Shown here one piece after another: positions 1 through 5,676 of a DNA stretch of 6,197 nucleotides. Location of the stretch: assembly GCA_902463875.1 (NCBI GenBank), contig CABQHR010000108.1, positions 1 through 6,197 of the forward strand. Reading direction: 5' to 3'. Origin of the DNA: an uncultured Collinsella sp. Its GTDB lineage: Bacteria; Actinomycetota; Coriobacteriia; Coriobacteriales; Coriobacteriaceae. The notes below the pieces were generated by a model. It was not told the DNA's origin. It ran no database searches and saw only the letters and a program-made list of their open reading frames with translations. How positions within the stretch are numbered: position 1 is the first letter of the stretch; each line of letters opens with the position of its first letter. The translations under genes and the position numbers were made by a program.

Positions 1-795
1 TTAGCTCAGCAGCATGCGGTCGTTGGCGAGCTCGCCGCCCGAGACCTCCTCGAACTTCTGCAGCAGGTCGGCTACGGTGAGCGACTTCTTCTCATCGCCC
101 GCCACGTCGTAGATCACGTGGCCTTCGTGCATCATGATCAGACGGTTGCCCAGACGGATGGCGTCGTTCATGTTGTGCGTGACCATGAGCGTGGTCAGGT
201 GGTTCTCGTCGACGATCTCCTCGGTCAGGTTGAGCACCTTAGAGGCCGTCTTGGGGTCGAGGGCCGCGGTGTGCTCGTCGAGCAGCAGCAGGCGCGGCTT
301 GGTGAGCGTGGCCATCAGCAGGGTGAGTGCCTGGCGCTGGCCGCCCGAGAGCAGGCCGACCTTGGCGTTGAGGCGCGTATCCAGACCAAGGTCCAGACGC
401 TTGAGCAGTTCAACGTACTCGTCCTTCTCGGCCTTGGTGACGCCCCACGAAAGACCGCGACGCTGGCCGCGGCGCTTGGCGAGGGCCAGGTTTTCGGCAA
501 TTTGCATGTCGGCTGCGGTGCCGCGCATGGGGTCCTGGAACACACGGCCCAGGTACTTGGCGCGCTGCGACTCGCTCAGACGCGAGATGTCGGTGCCGTC
601 GAGCTCAATAACACCCGAATCAAGCGGATACACGCCGGCGATCATATTGAGCAGCGTGGACTTGCCGGCGCCGTTGCCACCAATCACGGTTACAAAGTCG
701 CCGTCGTTAAGGGTGAGGTCGACGCCGGTAAGGGCGCGCTTCTCGGTGACGGTGCCCTTGTTAAAGGTCTTTTTGACGTGCGAGAGCTTAAGCAT
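1..795 (-). CDS. ABC transporter ATP-binding protein (amino-acid-type uptake system)
   Basis: Complete 264-residue nucleotide-binding subunit that would hydrolyse ATP at the cytoplasmic face to drive import through the permease encoded just upstream. Visible motifs are Walker A GGNGAGKST (residues 39-47), the Q-loop glutamine in VFQDP (Q87), signature LSGGQ (149-153), Walker B LLLLDE (169-174), the D-loop in HTAALDP, and the switch histidine in VTHNM (H207). All key residues are intact and the length is normal for a stand-alone ATPase. The DEHTAALDP wording is, from family knowledge, typical of ATPases that accompany PF04392 binding proteins. The ATG at 795 is preferred over an upstream start at 867 because homology begins at MLKLSHVKKTF and a GGGGAG purine stretch lies 9 bases before it. 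The start overlaps the permease stop by 8 bases, which indicates translational coupling. The stop codon is the first three bases of the window, so anything downstream is not visible. The substrate is not determined by this subunit. Confidence 0.95.
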   Translation of the reverse strand: MLKLSHVKKTFNKGTVTEKRALTGVDLTLNDGDFVTVIGGNGAGKSTLLNMIAGVYPLDSGVIELDGTDISRLSESQRAKYLGRVFQDPMRGTAADMQIAENLALAKRRGQRRGLSWGVTKAEKDEYVELLKRLDLGLDTRLNAKVGLLSGGQRQALTLLMATLTKPRLLLLDEHTAALDPKTASKVLNLTEEIVDENHLTTLMVTHNMNDAIRLGNRLIMMHEGHVIYDVAGDEKKSLTVADLLQKFEEVSGGELANDRMLLS

Positions 796-1711
796 CTGCC
801 TCATCTCCCCTCGTGTAGGAGCTGCGGAGCTTGTAACGCTCCCAAACCACAGGTACGCACAGGGCAACGGCGACGATCACGGCGGAGAGCAGCTTCATGT
901 CGTTGGCGTCCATGCCCAACTGCAGCACGATGGCGCGGATAAGGAAGTACACCACGGAGCCAAAGACGGCGGAGGCAAGACGGACGCTAAACTGCGTGAG
1001 GCCGCCGGGCAGCAGACGGCCGAGTACCTCACCGATAACAATGGCGGCAAGACCGATAACGATGGCACCGGTGCCCATGCCAATGTCGGCGTACTTCTGG
1101 CTCTGGCAGATGAGCGCGCCCGAAAGGCCGATGAGGGCGTTGGAGAGCACGAGGGCGATCATCTTGGTGGAGTTGGTGTTGACGCCCAGAGCGCGGATCA
1201 TGTACTCGTTGTTGCCGGTGGCACGCAGCGCCGAGCCGATCTCGGTGCCAAAGAACCAGTACAGGATGGCGACGATGGCCACGGCCAGCACAATGCCTAG
1301 GATAATGGCAACAGTGGACTGCGGCAGGCCCGTCATGTTGCTGACGGATGAGAAGATAGTGCCCTTGGCAAGGATGGGCGTGTTGGACTTGCCCATGATG
1401 CGCAGGTTGATGGACCACAGACTGATCTGCGTAAGGATTCCGGCGAGGATTGCGGGAATCTCAAAGACGGTGGTCAAGATGCCCGTGACGGCGCCCGCGA
1501 TGGCGCCGGCGCACATGCCGGCCAGCACGGCGAGCAAGGGGTCAACGTTATTGTTGACGATGAGCACGGCGCAGACACAGCCGCCGAGGGCAAAGCTGCC
1601 GTCGCAGGTCATATCGGGGATGTCGAGCAGGCGGAACGTGATAAACACGCCAAGCACCATAATGCCCCAGAGGACGCCCTGCGAAACGGCGCCCTGCAAT
1701 GCAATGAGCAT
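788..1711 (-). CDS. ABC transporter permease, LivH-like (BPD_transp_2 type)
   Basis: Complete 307-residue integral membrane protein, mostly hydrophobic with roughly eight or nine likely transmembrane segments, forming the translocation channel of the uptake system. Characteristic features are the early segment FRLLDIPDMTCDGSFALGG (about residues 26-44), the cytoplasmic coupling region GSALRATGNNEYMIRALGVN (159-178), and the following helices with LSNALIGLSGAL and IVIGLAAIVIGE. These match the branched-chain-amino-acid/ribose permease superfamily, in particular the branch found with PF04392 binding proteins. The C-terminus (ERYKLRSSYTRGDEADA) is charged and probably cytoplasmic. The ATG at 1711 is supported by a perfect AGGAGG Shine-Dalgarno sequence with an 8-base spacer. 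A nearer ATG at about 1717 is in another frame and is not used. Only one permease gene is present, so the channel is presumably a homodimer. The stop overlaps the ATPase start. Confidence 0.93.
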   Translation of the reverse strand: MLIALQGAVSQGVLWGIMVLGVFITFRLLDIPDMTCDGSFALGGCVCAVLIVNNNVDPLLAVLAGMCAGAIAGAVTGILTTVFEIPAILAGILTQISLWSINLRIMGKSNTPILAKGTIFSSVSNMTGLPQSTVAIILGIVLAVAIVAILYWFFGTEIGSALRATGNNEYMIRALGVNTNSTKMIALVLSNALIGLSGALICQSQKYADIGMGTGAIVIGLAAIVIGEVLGRLLPGGLTQFSVRLASAVFGSVVYFLIRAIVLQLGMDANDMKLLSAVIVAVALCVPVVWERYKLRSSYTRGDEADA

Positions 1712-1719
1712 GCTTCATA

Positions 1720-1725
1720 CCTCCT
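1720..1725 (-). promoter_or_regulatory. Strong ribosome binding site of the permease gene
   Basis: On the minus strand AGGAGG lies 8 bases before the ATG at 1709-1711. It is the strongest Shine-Dalgarno match in the window. It decides between the permease ATG and an out-of-frame ATG only two bases from the AGGAGG. The binding-protein gene has a weaker GGGGG element, so the permease has its own efficient initiation despite a gap of about 200 bases from the preceding gene. Confidence 0.8.
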
Positions 1726-1815
1726 AGGATAGGGTGGACACGTGATTTTCCATAATAGCGGTACCAATGCATAAAAGAGCTGCGGACGGATGTTTTGTCT
1801 CATCCGAAACAAGCA

Positions 1816-1844
1816 GGGCGAACGCCGGTCTTTAGCGTTCGCCC
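1816..1844 (-). terminator. Intercistronic hairpin, possible partial terminator or mRNA 3'-end stabiliser
   Basis: A perfect 10-bp inverted repeat (GGGCGAACGC at 1816-1825 and GCGTTCGCCC at 1835-1844) with a 9-base loop lies about 70 bases after the binding-protein stop and about 105 bases before the permease start. On the minus strand it is followed by TGCTTGTTTC, which is U-rich but interrupted, so termination would be incomplete. A hairpin here is typical of binding-protein operons, where it makes the binding protein more abundant than the membrane subunits by partial termination or by protecting the 3' end from decay. The structure is seen directly. Its role is inferred. Confidence 0.6.
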
Positions 1845-1863
1845 CAAGGACTCAGATATTGAA

Positions 1864-1903
1864 TAACGCGGCTGTGGCGCACGTGCGGGCCCTAGACGCG
1901 TTA
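1864..1903 (-). other. Second inverted repeat in the binding-protein/permease gap
   Basis: TAACGCG (1864-1870) and CGCGTTA (1897-1903) form a 7-bp inverted repeat that two G-U pairs could extend in RNA. The 26-base loop contains the 8-base palindrome GCACGTGC. It starts just after the binding-protein stop and precedes the stronger 10-bp hairpin. No function can be assigned. It may be part of a structured intercistronic RNA or a chance pairing in GC-rich sequence. Confidence 0.3.
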
Positions 1904-1915
1904 CCGCGCATGGCG

Positions 1916-2896
1916 CTACTCGTCCAGAGCGGAAAGGTCGATGCCTAGGGCCTCGGCCATCTCGTCGTTCTTGACGACGACCAGGTCCTTGCTCGAGAGG
2001 TGCTTGATCGGCATATCCTCGGGCTTGGCCTCGCCCTTCAGGATCTTAACGGCCATCTCGCCTGCAGCGTAGCCCAGGTCCTCGTAGTTGATGGAGAGGG
2101 TGAACAGGCCGCCGGCCGTGCACATGCCCTCCTCGCCGGTCACGAAGGGGAGCTTGTTCTCCTTGCAGATCTGGCCGACCTGCGAAGCACCCGCGGCGAT
2201 GGTGTTGTCAGTGGGGGAGTAGAGTGCGTCGACCTTGCCCACGGCGGACTCGACGACGGACTGAATCTCGTTGGAGCTCGAGACGGTGAAGTCGGTGTAC
2301 TCCAGGCCAAGCTTGTCGAGTTCCTTCTTGGCGGCCTTGATTTGGACGTCGGAGTTGGACTCGGCGGTGCAGTAGAGCAGGCCGACCTTCTTAACGTCGG
2401 GCAGGACCTTCTGCATCATCTCGAGCTGCTCGGCGACCGGGGTGAGGTCGGAGGCGCCGGTGACGTTGGTGCCGGGCTTGTCGTTGTCCTGGACCAGGCC
2501 GGAAGCGGCGTAGTCGGTGATGGCACAGCCAACGATGGGGATATCAGCGGTGGCGCCGGCGGCAGCCTGCGCGGCGGGCGTAGCGATGGCATAGATCAGG
2601 TCGACGCCATCGCCCACAAACTTGTCGGCGATGGACTTACACGTGGACTGGTCGTTCTGGGCGTTCTTCTGATCGATCTTGACCTTAAGACCGCTCTCCT
2701 TGATGGCCTTGACAAAGCCATCGTTGGCGGCGTCGAGTGCGGAGTGCTCGGTGAGCTGCAGAACGCCGATGGTGTAGTCGGAACCGGCGGCAGCAGAGCC
2801 GGAACCAGAGTTGCCGCCGCATCCGGCGAGCGGGGCGAGCGCGAGCAGGCCGGCGGAGACCAGAAGGCTCCTGCGGCTGATGGTGATGTCCTTCAT
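1916..2896 (-). CDS. ABC transporter substrate-binding lipoprotein (PF04392-type), Tat-like signal
   Basis: Complete 326-residue extracytoplasmic binding protein that would capture the solute and deliver it to the permease. The N-terminus has SRRSLLV (residues 7-13), which fits a twin-arginine motif, then a hydrophobic stretch and the lipobox LAGC with Cys26 as the lipidation site. A Gly/Ser/Ala-rich tether follows, and the mature domain begins at YTIGVLQLTEHSALDAA. This opening, together with NVTGASDLTP, KVGLLYCTAESNS, DALYSPTDNTIAAG and LGYAAGEMAVKILKG, matches the ABC_sub_bind (PF04392) family of two Rossmann-like lobes. Members encoded beside this kind of permease and ATPase have been linked to aromatic amino acids (TrpX-like), but the ligand cannot be read from sequence alone. 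The ATG at 2896 is chosen over one at 2944 because it starts the signal peptide directly and has GGGGG 7 bases upstream. It is first in the transporter operon. Confidence 0.92.
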   Translation of the reverse strand: MKDITISRRSLLVSAGLLALAPLAGCGGNSGSGSAAAGSDYTIGVLQLTEHSALDAANDGFVKAIKESGLKVKIDQKNAQNDQSTCKSIADKFVGDGVDLIYAIATPAAQAAAGATADIPIVGCAITDYAASGLVQDNDKPGTNVTGASDLTPVAEQLEMMQKVLPDVKKVGLLYCTAESNSDVQIKAAKKELDKLGLEYTDFTVSSSNEIQSVVESAVGKVDALYSPTDNTIAAGASQVGQICKENKLPFVTGEEGMCTAGGLFTLSINYEDLGYAAGEMAVKILKGEAKPEDMPIKHLSSKDLVVVKNDEMAEALGIDLSALDE

Positions 2897-2928
2897 ATCA
2901 TTACCCCCAGTATAAAAATGGCTGGAAA

Positions 2929-2954
2929 CACTGCACTGGGACAAAGTGCAAGTG
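2929..2954. promoter_or_regulatory. Inverted repeat at the expected transcription start of the transporter operon (operator or leader hairpin)
   Basis: TGCACT (2932-2937) and AGTGCA (2945-2950) form a perfect 6-bp stem with a 7-base spacer. With one bulged base it extends by CAC/GTG to 9 bp (2929-2931 and 2952-2954). It lies just downstream of the candidate -10 element and 33-58 bases before the binding-protein start. In that position it could be a repressor operator overlapping +1 or a 5' leader hairpin in the mRNA. The symmetry is seen and the function is inferred. Confidence 0.45.
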
Positions 2955-2956
2955 GG

Positions 2957-2987
2957 ACTATAGTAGCGCTGATGTCCATTTTTACAA
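2957..2987 (-). promoter_or_regulatory. Candidate promoter of the ABC transporter operon
   Basis: On the minus strand TATAGT (5 of 6 to the -10 consensus, at 2957-2962) lies 19 bases downstream of TTGTAA (4 of 6 to the -35 consensus, at 2982-2987). An overlapping TACTAT gives a 16-base spacer. Transcription would start near 2950, giving a leader of about 55 bases. The spacer is longer than ideal, so help from an activator or a different -35 is possible. There is no convincing terminator after the upstream regulator gene, so readthrough from it may also contribute. Confidence 0.45.
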
Positions 2988-3014
2988 CAGCCTGGCGGGT
3001 TTTTTAATACAGAA

Positions 3015-3047
3015 TCGGATGGGCGGTACGGGTAGTCGAATGGGCGG
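3015..3047. repeat. Pair of 12-bp direct repeats with a 21-bp period upstream of the transporter promoter
   Basis: TCGGATGGGCGG (3015-3026) and TCGAATGGGCGG (3036-3047) differ at one base and are offset by 21 bp, about two helical turns. They sit roughly 30-60 bp upstream of the candidate -35 element, between the regulator stop and the promoter. Same-face spacing at this distance is typical of activator or multimeric regulator sites. No regulator is identified from the motif itself. Confidence 0.5.
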
Positions 3048-3056
3048 CGGAGGGTC

Positions 3057-3842
3057 TTATGCGGCGGAGGAGGCGTCGTCCTCGTCCAGGGCGGCGAAGA
3101 GCTTCTTGCCGTCGAGGAGACGTGTGGTGACGTTTCTCATTCGGCCGATCTCTACGGTACGCAACGTGTCATCGGCGCCTCGCGCGTCATAGACCGTTCC
3201 CAGCACATACGAGATGCCGTCTCGTTGCTTGATGGCAAAGGGCCGGAGTGTCATCCGCGCCACTTCGACCTCTCCGCGTGCCGTGACACTCGAAATATCA
3301 AAACTCACCGTGGTTCCGTGGTCGATGGCCTGCTCGATGAGCTCGCAGGCATCGATGCGCTTGACGGGCGTGCGTGTGGCCTTGGTGGATTTGCCGTCTG
3401 CGCTTGGAGCAGGCTCGGGCGCATCGAGGTAGCCGCGAACGTCGGCACTCGCCATGGCAACCAGGTGCTGCGCCATGCTTTTTCGAATGGCGATGGGTGT
3501 AGAGCGGTTGCGCATGACCATGCCGTGGAGCCGGATGATCTCTTCGTCGGTGAGCGGACGGGTCAAGAGCCGATACCCCACGCCGCGCTTGTACTCAATT
3601 TCGTATCCGGCATGGCGAAGTGCGGAGATGGCGGTGTAGATGCTGCGCCGCGCCGCCGAGATGGGCATGCGGGCGGGGTCGTCGGGATGGGCGAGGCGCC
3701 GGATCAACTCATCGGAAAGCATGGCCTTGTCCTCGCCGGTGTTTTCGCTTAATAGTTGCAGGATGCGAACGGCGCGATAGGCTGCCATCGAGGCGGCGCC
3801 CCTCGTCGTGGTCTCGTAAGTTTCAACAGCGGTTTCGGTCAT
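3057..3842 (-). CDS. WYL-domain helix-turn-helix transcriptional regulator
   Basis: Complete 261-residue DNA-binding regulator. Residues about 20-95 form a winged helix-turn-helix (AAYRAVRILQLLSENTGEDK, then ISAARRSIYTAISALRHAGY and the wing YEIEYKRGVGYRL). Residues about 165-245 resemble a WYL ligand-sensing domain: RMTLRPFAIKQRDGISYVLG and then LRTVEIGRMRNVTTRLL. SYVLG occupies the place of the eponymous W-Y-L and so departs from the canonical tryptophan. A Pro/Ser/Lys-rich segment (about 138-160) separates the halves, and the C-terminus is acidic. The ATG at 3842 is preferred over one at 3920 because AAAGGA lies 10 bases upstream and the earlier stretch looks non-protein-like. WYL proteins are known to sense small ligands or nucleic acids. 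This one's ligand is unknown. It precedes the transporter operon in the same orientation, which makes that operon a candidate target. It is separated from asnS by a strong terminator, so it should have its own promoter, although none is clear. Confidence 0.85.
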   Translation of the reverse strand: MTETAVETYETTTRGAASMAAYRAVRILQLLSENTGEDKAMLSDELIRRLAHPDDPARMPISAARRSIYTAISALRHAGYEIEYKRGVGYRLLTRPLTDEEIIRLHGMVMRNRSTPIAIRKSMAQHLVAMASADVRGYLDAPEPAPSADGKSTKATRTPVKRIDACELIEQAIDHGTTVSFDISSVTARGEVEVARMTLRPFAIKQRDGISYVLGTVYDARGADDTLRTVEIGRMRNVTTRLLDGKKLFAALDEDDASSAA

Positions 3843-3959
3843 GGCGCCCACGTCCTTTCCGTTTTGGGTGGCGACGGTATGGAGCCTAGGACGCGGGGCT
3901 TTCCCAGGGGCGCAGAGCACTCTGGGCGGTCGGTGGCCGTCGGCAAGCGGCGGGTCGAG

Positions 3960-4022
3960 TTTTCAACAGCCCTGCCCAACTGACCAAAAACTTGCCAAAA
4001 GCTTGACGGATGCTGTTGAAAA
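3960..4022. repeat. Inverted repeat TTTTCAACAGC / GCTGTTGAAAA upstream of the WYL regulator
   Basis: Perfect 11-bp arms lie at 3960-3970 and 4012-4022, separated by 41 bases. The right arm overlaps the T-tract of the asnS terminator. The arms are too far apart to be a simple terminator, and they enclose a tandem repeat. The position, about 120-180 bases before the regulator start, fits an upstream binding region. A similar CAACAGC core recurs inside the start of the regulator gene (3821-3830) and, with one extra base, at the transporter promoter (2980-2991). Confidence 0.5.
3984..4005. repeat. Tandem 11-bp direct repeat
   Basis: CCAAAAACTTG (3984-3994) is followed immediately by CCAAAAGCTTG (3995-4005), with one mismatch. 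The unit length is about one helical turn, so both copies would present the same face of the DNA. The pair sits almost at the centre of the enclosing 11-bp inverted repeat. It may be a cooperative protein-binding site or a small duplication in A-rich spacer. Confidence 0.5.
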
Positions 4023-4051
4023 AAGCGCCCCTCGGCTTGCCGAGAGGCGCT
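4019..4051 (-). terminator. Rho-independent terminator of asnS
   Basis: On the minus strand AGCGCCTCTCGG, loop CAAG and CCGAGGGGCGCT form a 12-bp stem with a single G-U pair, followed directly by TTTTTT. It lies about 40 bases after the asnS stop codon. The long GC stem, 4-base loop and immediate U-tract make this a strong intrinsic terminator. It separates asnS transcription from the regulator gene. Confidence 0.92.
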
Positions 4052-4091
4052 GGCGTGATGCGCTGGAACGCGTTTGGTGGCGCTGTGGCGA

Positions 4092-5495
4092 TTAGAAGTC
4101 GGCGTTGCCCACGGTGCGCGGGTGCGGCAGGACGTCGCGGATGTTGCCCACGCCGGTGAGGTACATCACCAAGCGCTCGAAGCCCAGACCGTAGCCGGCG
4201 TGCTTGCAGGAACCGTAGCGGCGCAGGTCAAGGTAGTACTTGTACTGCTCGGGATTCATACCCAGATCCTTGATGCGGGCCTCGAGCAGATCCAGGCGCT
4301 CCTCGCGCTGGGAGCCGCCGATAATCTCGCCGATACCCGGCACCAGGCAGTCGGCGGCGGCGACGGTCTTGCCGTCCTCGTTCATGCGCATGTAGAACGC
4401 CTTGATCTCGGCCGGGTAGTCGGTTACGAAGGTCGGTCGCTTAAAGTGTTCCTCGGTCAGGAAGCGCTCATGCTCGGTTTGCAGGTCGATGCCCCAGCTC
4501 ACGGGATAGTCAAACTTGTGACCGGCGGCGACGGCCTGCTCCAGGATTTCGACGGCCTCGGTATAGGTGACGCGGGCGAAGTCGGAGTTGGCGACATGGT
4601 CCAAGCGCTCGAGCAGACCCTTGTCCACAAACTTGTTGAGCATATTGAGCTCGTCGGGGCAGGTGGCCATAACGTCCTTAAGGACGTACTTGAGCATGGC
4701 CTCGGCGTTATCCATGTAGTCGTTAAGGTCGGCGAAGGCCATCTCGGGCTCGATCATCCAAAACTCGGCGGCGTGGCGCGTGGTGTTGGAGTTTTCGGCG
4801 CGGAAGGTGGGGCCAAAGGTGTACACGTCGCCAAAGGCCATGGCAAAGTTCTCGGCGTTGAGCTGGCCGGATACGGTAAGGCTCGCGTGCTTTCCAAAGA
4901 AGTCCTGGCTCCAGTCAACCTCGCCGGACTCGGTGAGGGGCGGATTTTTGGGGTCGAGCGTGGTCACGCGGAACATCTCGCCGGCGCCCTCGCAGTCACT
5001 CGTGGTGATGATGGGGGTGTTGACGTAGACAAAGCCCTGTTCCTGGAAGAAGCGGTGGATGGCGGCAGCCGCGACAGAGCGGATGCGGAACACGGCACGG
5101 AACAGGTTGGTGCGCGGGCGCAGGTGCTGATGGGTGCGCAGGAACTCGACGGTTGCGCGCTTCTTCTGCAGCGGGTAATCCGGGGCGCTCGCGCCCTCGA
5201 CCTCGATGGAAGTGGCGGAAAGCTCGAAAGGCTGGGGCGCATCGGGGGTCAGCTTGACGGTGCCGGTGCAAATGAGTGCGGCCGAGACGTTTTGATGGGC
5301 GATCTCGTCGTAGTTGTCGAGTGCCTCGCGGTTCATGACGACCTGCAGGTCGCGGAAGCAGCTGCCGTCGTTGAGTGTAACGAAGCCAAAGTTCTTCATG
5401 TCGCGGACGGACTTGACCCAGCCGGCGACGGTGACGGTCTGGCCGCCGAGCGACTCGGCATCGGCATAGAGCTGCGCGATTTTGGTGCGGTTCAC
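4092..5495 (-). CDS. asnS: Asparaginyl-tRNA synthetase
   Basis: Complete 467-residue class IIb aminoacyl-tRNA synthetase that charges tRNA-Asn with asparagine in the cytoplasm using ATP. The N-terminal OB-fold anticodon-binding domain covers about residues 18-105 ([31 protein letters not shown]). The catalytic core holds motif 1 (around [15 protein letters not shown], 149-163), motif 2 ([20 protein letters not shown], 226-245) and motif 3 ([15 protein letters not shown], 434-448). The ending is [11 protein letters not shown]. From memory, the RAENSNT-RH-AEFWM-EPE and [20 protein letters not shown] segments closely follow E. coli AsnRS (466 residues) and distinguish it from AspRS. The GTG at 5495 is chosen because GGGAGG precedes it by 4 bases and it gives the family length. 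ATGs at 5507 and 5531 lack a ribosome binding site, and 5531 is only a few bases from the expected transcription start. The gene is monocistronic between two terminators. No T-box leader fits in the short upstream region. Confidence 0.96.
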   Translation of the reverse strand: MNRTKIAQLYADAESLGGQTVTVAGWVKSVRDMKNFGFVTLNDGSCFRDLQVVMNREALDNYDEIAHQNVSAALICTGTVKLTPDAPQPFELSATSIEVEGASAPDYPLQKKRATVEFLRTHQHLRPRTNLFRAVFRIRSVAAAAIHRFFQEQGFVYVNTPIITTSDCEGAGEMFRVTTLDPKNPPLTESGEVDWSQDFFGKHASLTVSGQLNAENFAMAFGDVYTFGPTFRAENSNTTRHAAEFWMIEPEMAFADLNDYMDNAEAMLKYVLKDVMATCPDELNMLNKFVDKGLLERLDHVANSDFARVTYTEAVEILEQAVAAGHKFDYPVSWGIDLQTEHERFLTEEHFKRPTFVTDYPAEIKAFYMRMNEDGKTVAAADCLVPGIGEIIGGSQREERLDLLEARIKDLGMNPEQYKYYLDLRRYGSCKHAGYGLGFERLVMYLTGVGNIRDVLPHPRTVGNADF

Positions 5496-5499
5496 GTAT

Positions 5500-5505
5500 C
5501 CTCCC
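5500..5505 (-). promoter_or_regulatory. Ribosome binding site that decides the asnS start
   Basis: GGGAGG on the minus strand lies 4 bases before the GTG at 5493-5495. The spacing is short, but it is the only Shine-Dalgarno match in the leader. The alternative ATG at 5507 would begin with this element inside its first codons and has no purine-rich sequence upstream. Confidence 0.65.
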
Positions 5506-5541
5506 ATAACGGTTGAATGATAGTTATCCATACAGTTCGAT

Positions 5542-5550
5542 ATTCTAGCA
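5542..5550 (-). promoter_or_regulatory. Extended -10 promoter of asnS
   Basis: TGCTAGAAT on the minus strand contains the TGn extension and TAGAAT, a 5 of 6 match to the -10 consensus. No good -35 lies 16-18 bases further upstream, which is usual for extended -10 promoters. Transcription would start near 5535, giving a leader of about 40 bases before the GTG start. The element lies between the EIIA terminator and asnS, where a promoter is required. Confidence 0.6.
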
Positions 5551-5605
5551 GCTCGGCTCATTTGGGCTATACAGATAAGGCATTGGCGGGATGGTTTTTC
5601 AAACG

Positions 5606-5638
5606 AAAAGCGCCCGCGGCCAAATGGTCGCGGGCGCT
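5606..5638 (-). terminator. Rho-independent terminator after the PTS EIIA gene
   Basis: On the minus strand AGCGCCCGCG pairs with CGCGGGCGCT (10 bp). The stem extends past one A-C mismatch by two more pairs and closes on an ATTT loop. TTTT then CGTTTG follows. It lies about 39 bases after the EIIA stop codon. The stem is very GC-rich and the U-tract short, but the overall form is convincing. Confidence 0.88.
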
Positions 5639-5676
5639 TGACGAGGTGCCTTTTGGTTGTGTGGCGCGGGGCCTGG

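Noticed and set aside
796..867. Upstream start extending the ATPase by 24 residues
   Set aside because: The extension lies inside the permease coding end, has no family resemblance, and the ATG at 795 has its own purine-rich site.
118..1727. Several plus-strand open frames opposite the ATPase and permease
   Set aside because: They are composition shadows. The minus-strand frames carry complete Walker and permease motifs.
1739..1885. Repeated CACGTG palindromes
   Set aside because: Six-base palindromes in GC-rich DNA are expected by chance, and spacing and context show no pattern.
2991..3006. GGCGGG followed by a T-run, resembling a plus-strand terminator
   Set aside because: No left stem arm pairs with it beyond two bases, and no plus-strand gene ends there.
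2000..3007. Plus-strand open frame opposite the binding-protein gene
   Set aside because: It has low-complexity Gly/Val/Leu/Asp composition, no plausible domain, and mirrors the real minus-strand gene.
3843..3920. Upstream start extending the WYL regulator by 26 residues
   Set aside because: The extension is Pro/Arg-rich and unlike a folded N-terminus, and the ribosome binding site at 3853-3858 points to the ATG at 3842.
4074..5516. Long plus-strand open frame opposite asnS
   Set aside because: It is antisense to a gene with unmistakable synthetase motifs. Its translation is rich in Val, Gly, Leu and His with no domain, as expected from the reverse of GC-biased codons.
5496..5605. T-box or other riboswitch before asnS
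   Set aside because: Only about 40 bases of leader remain after the promoter, and no antiterminator/terminator pair is present.
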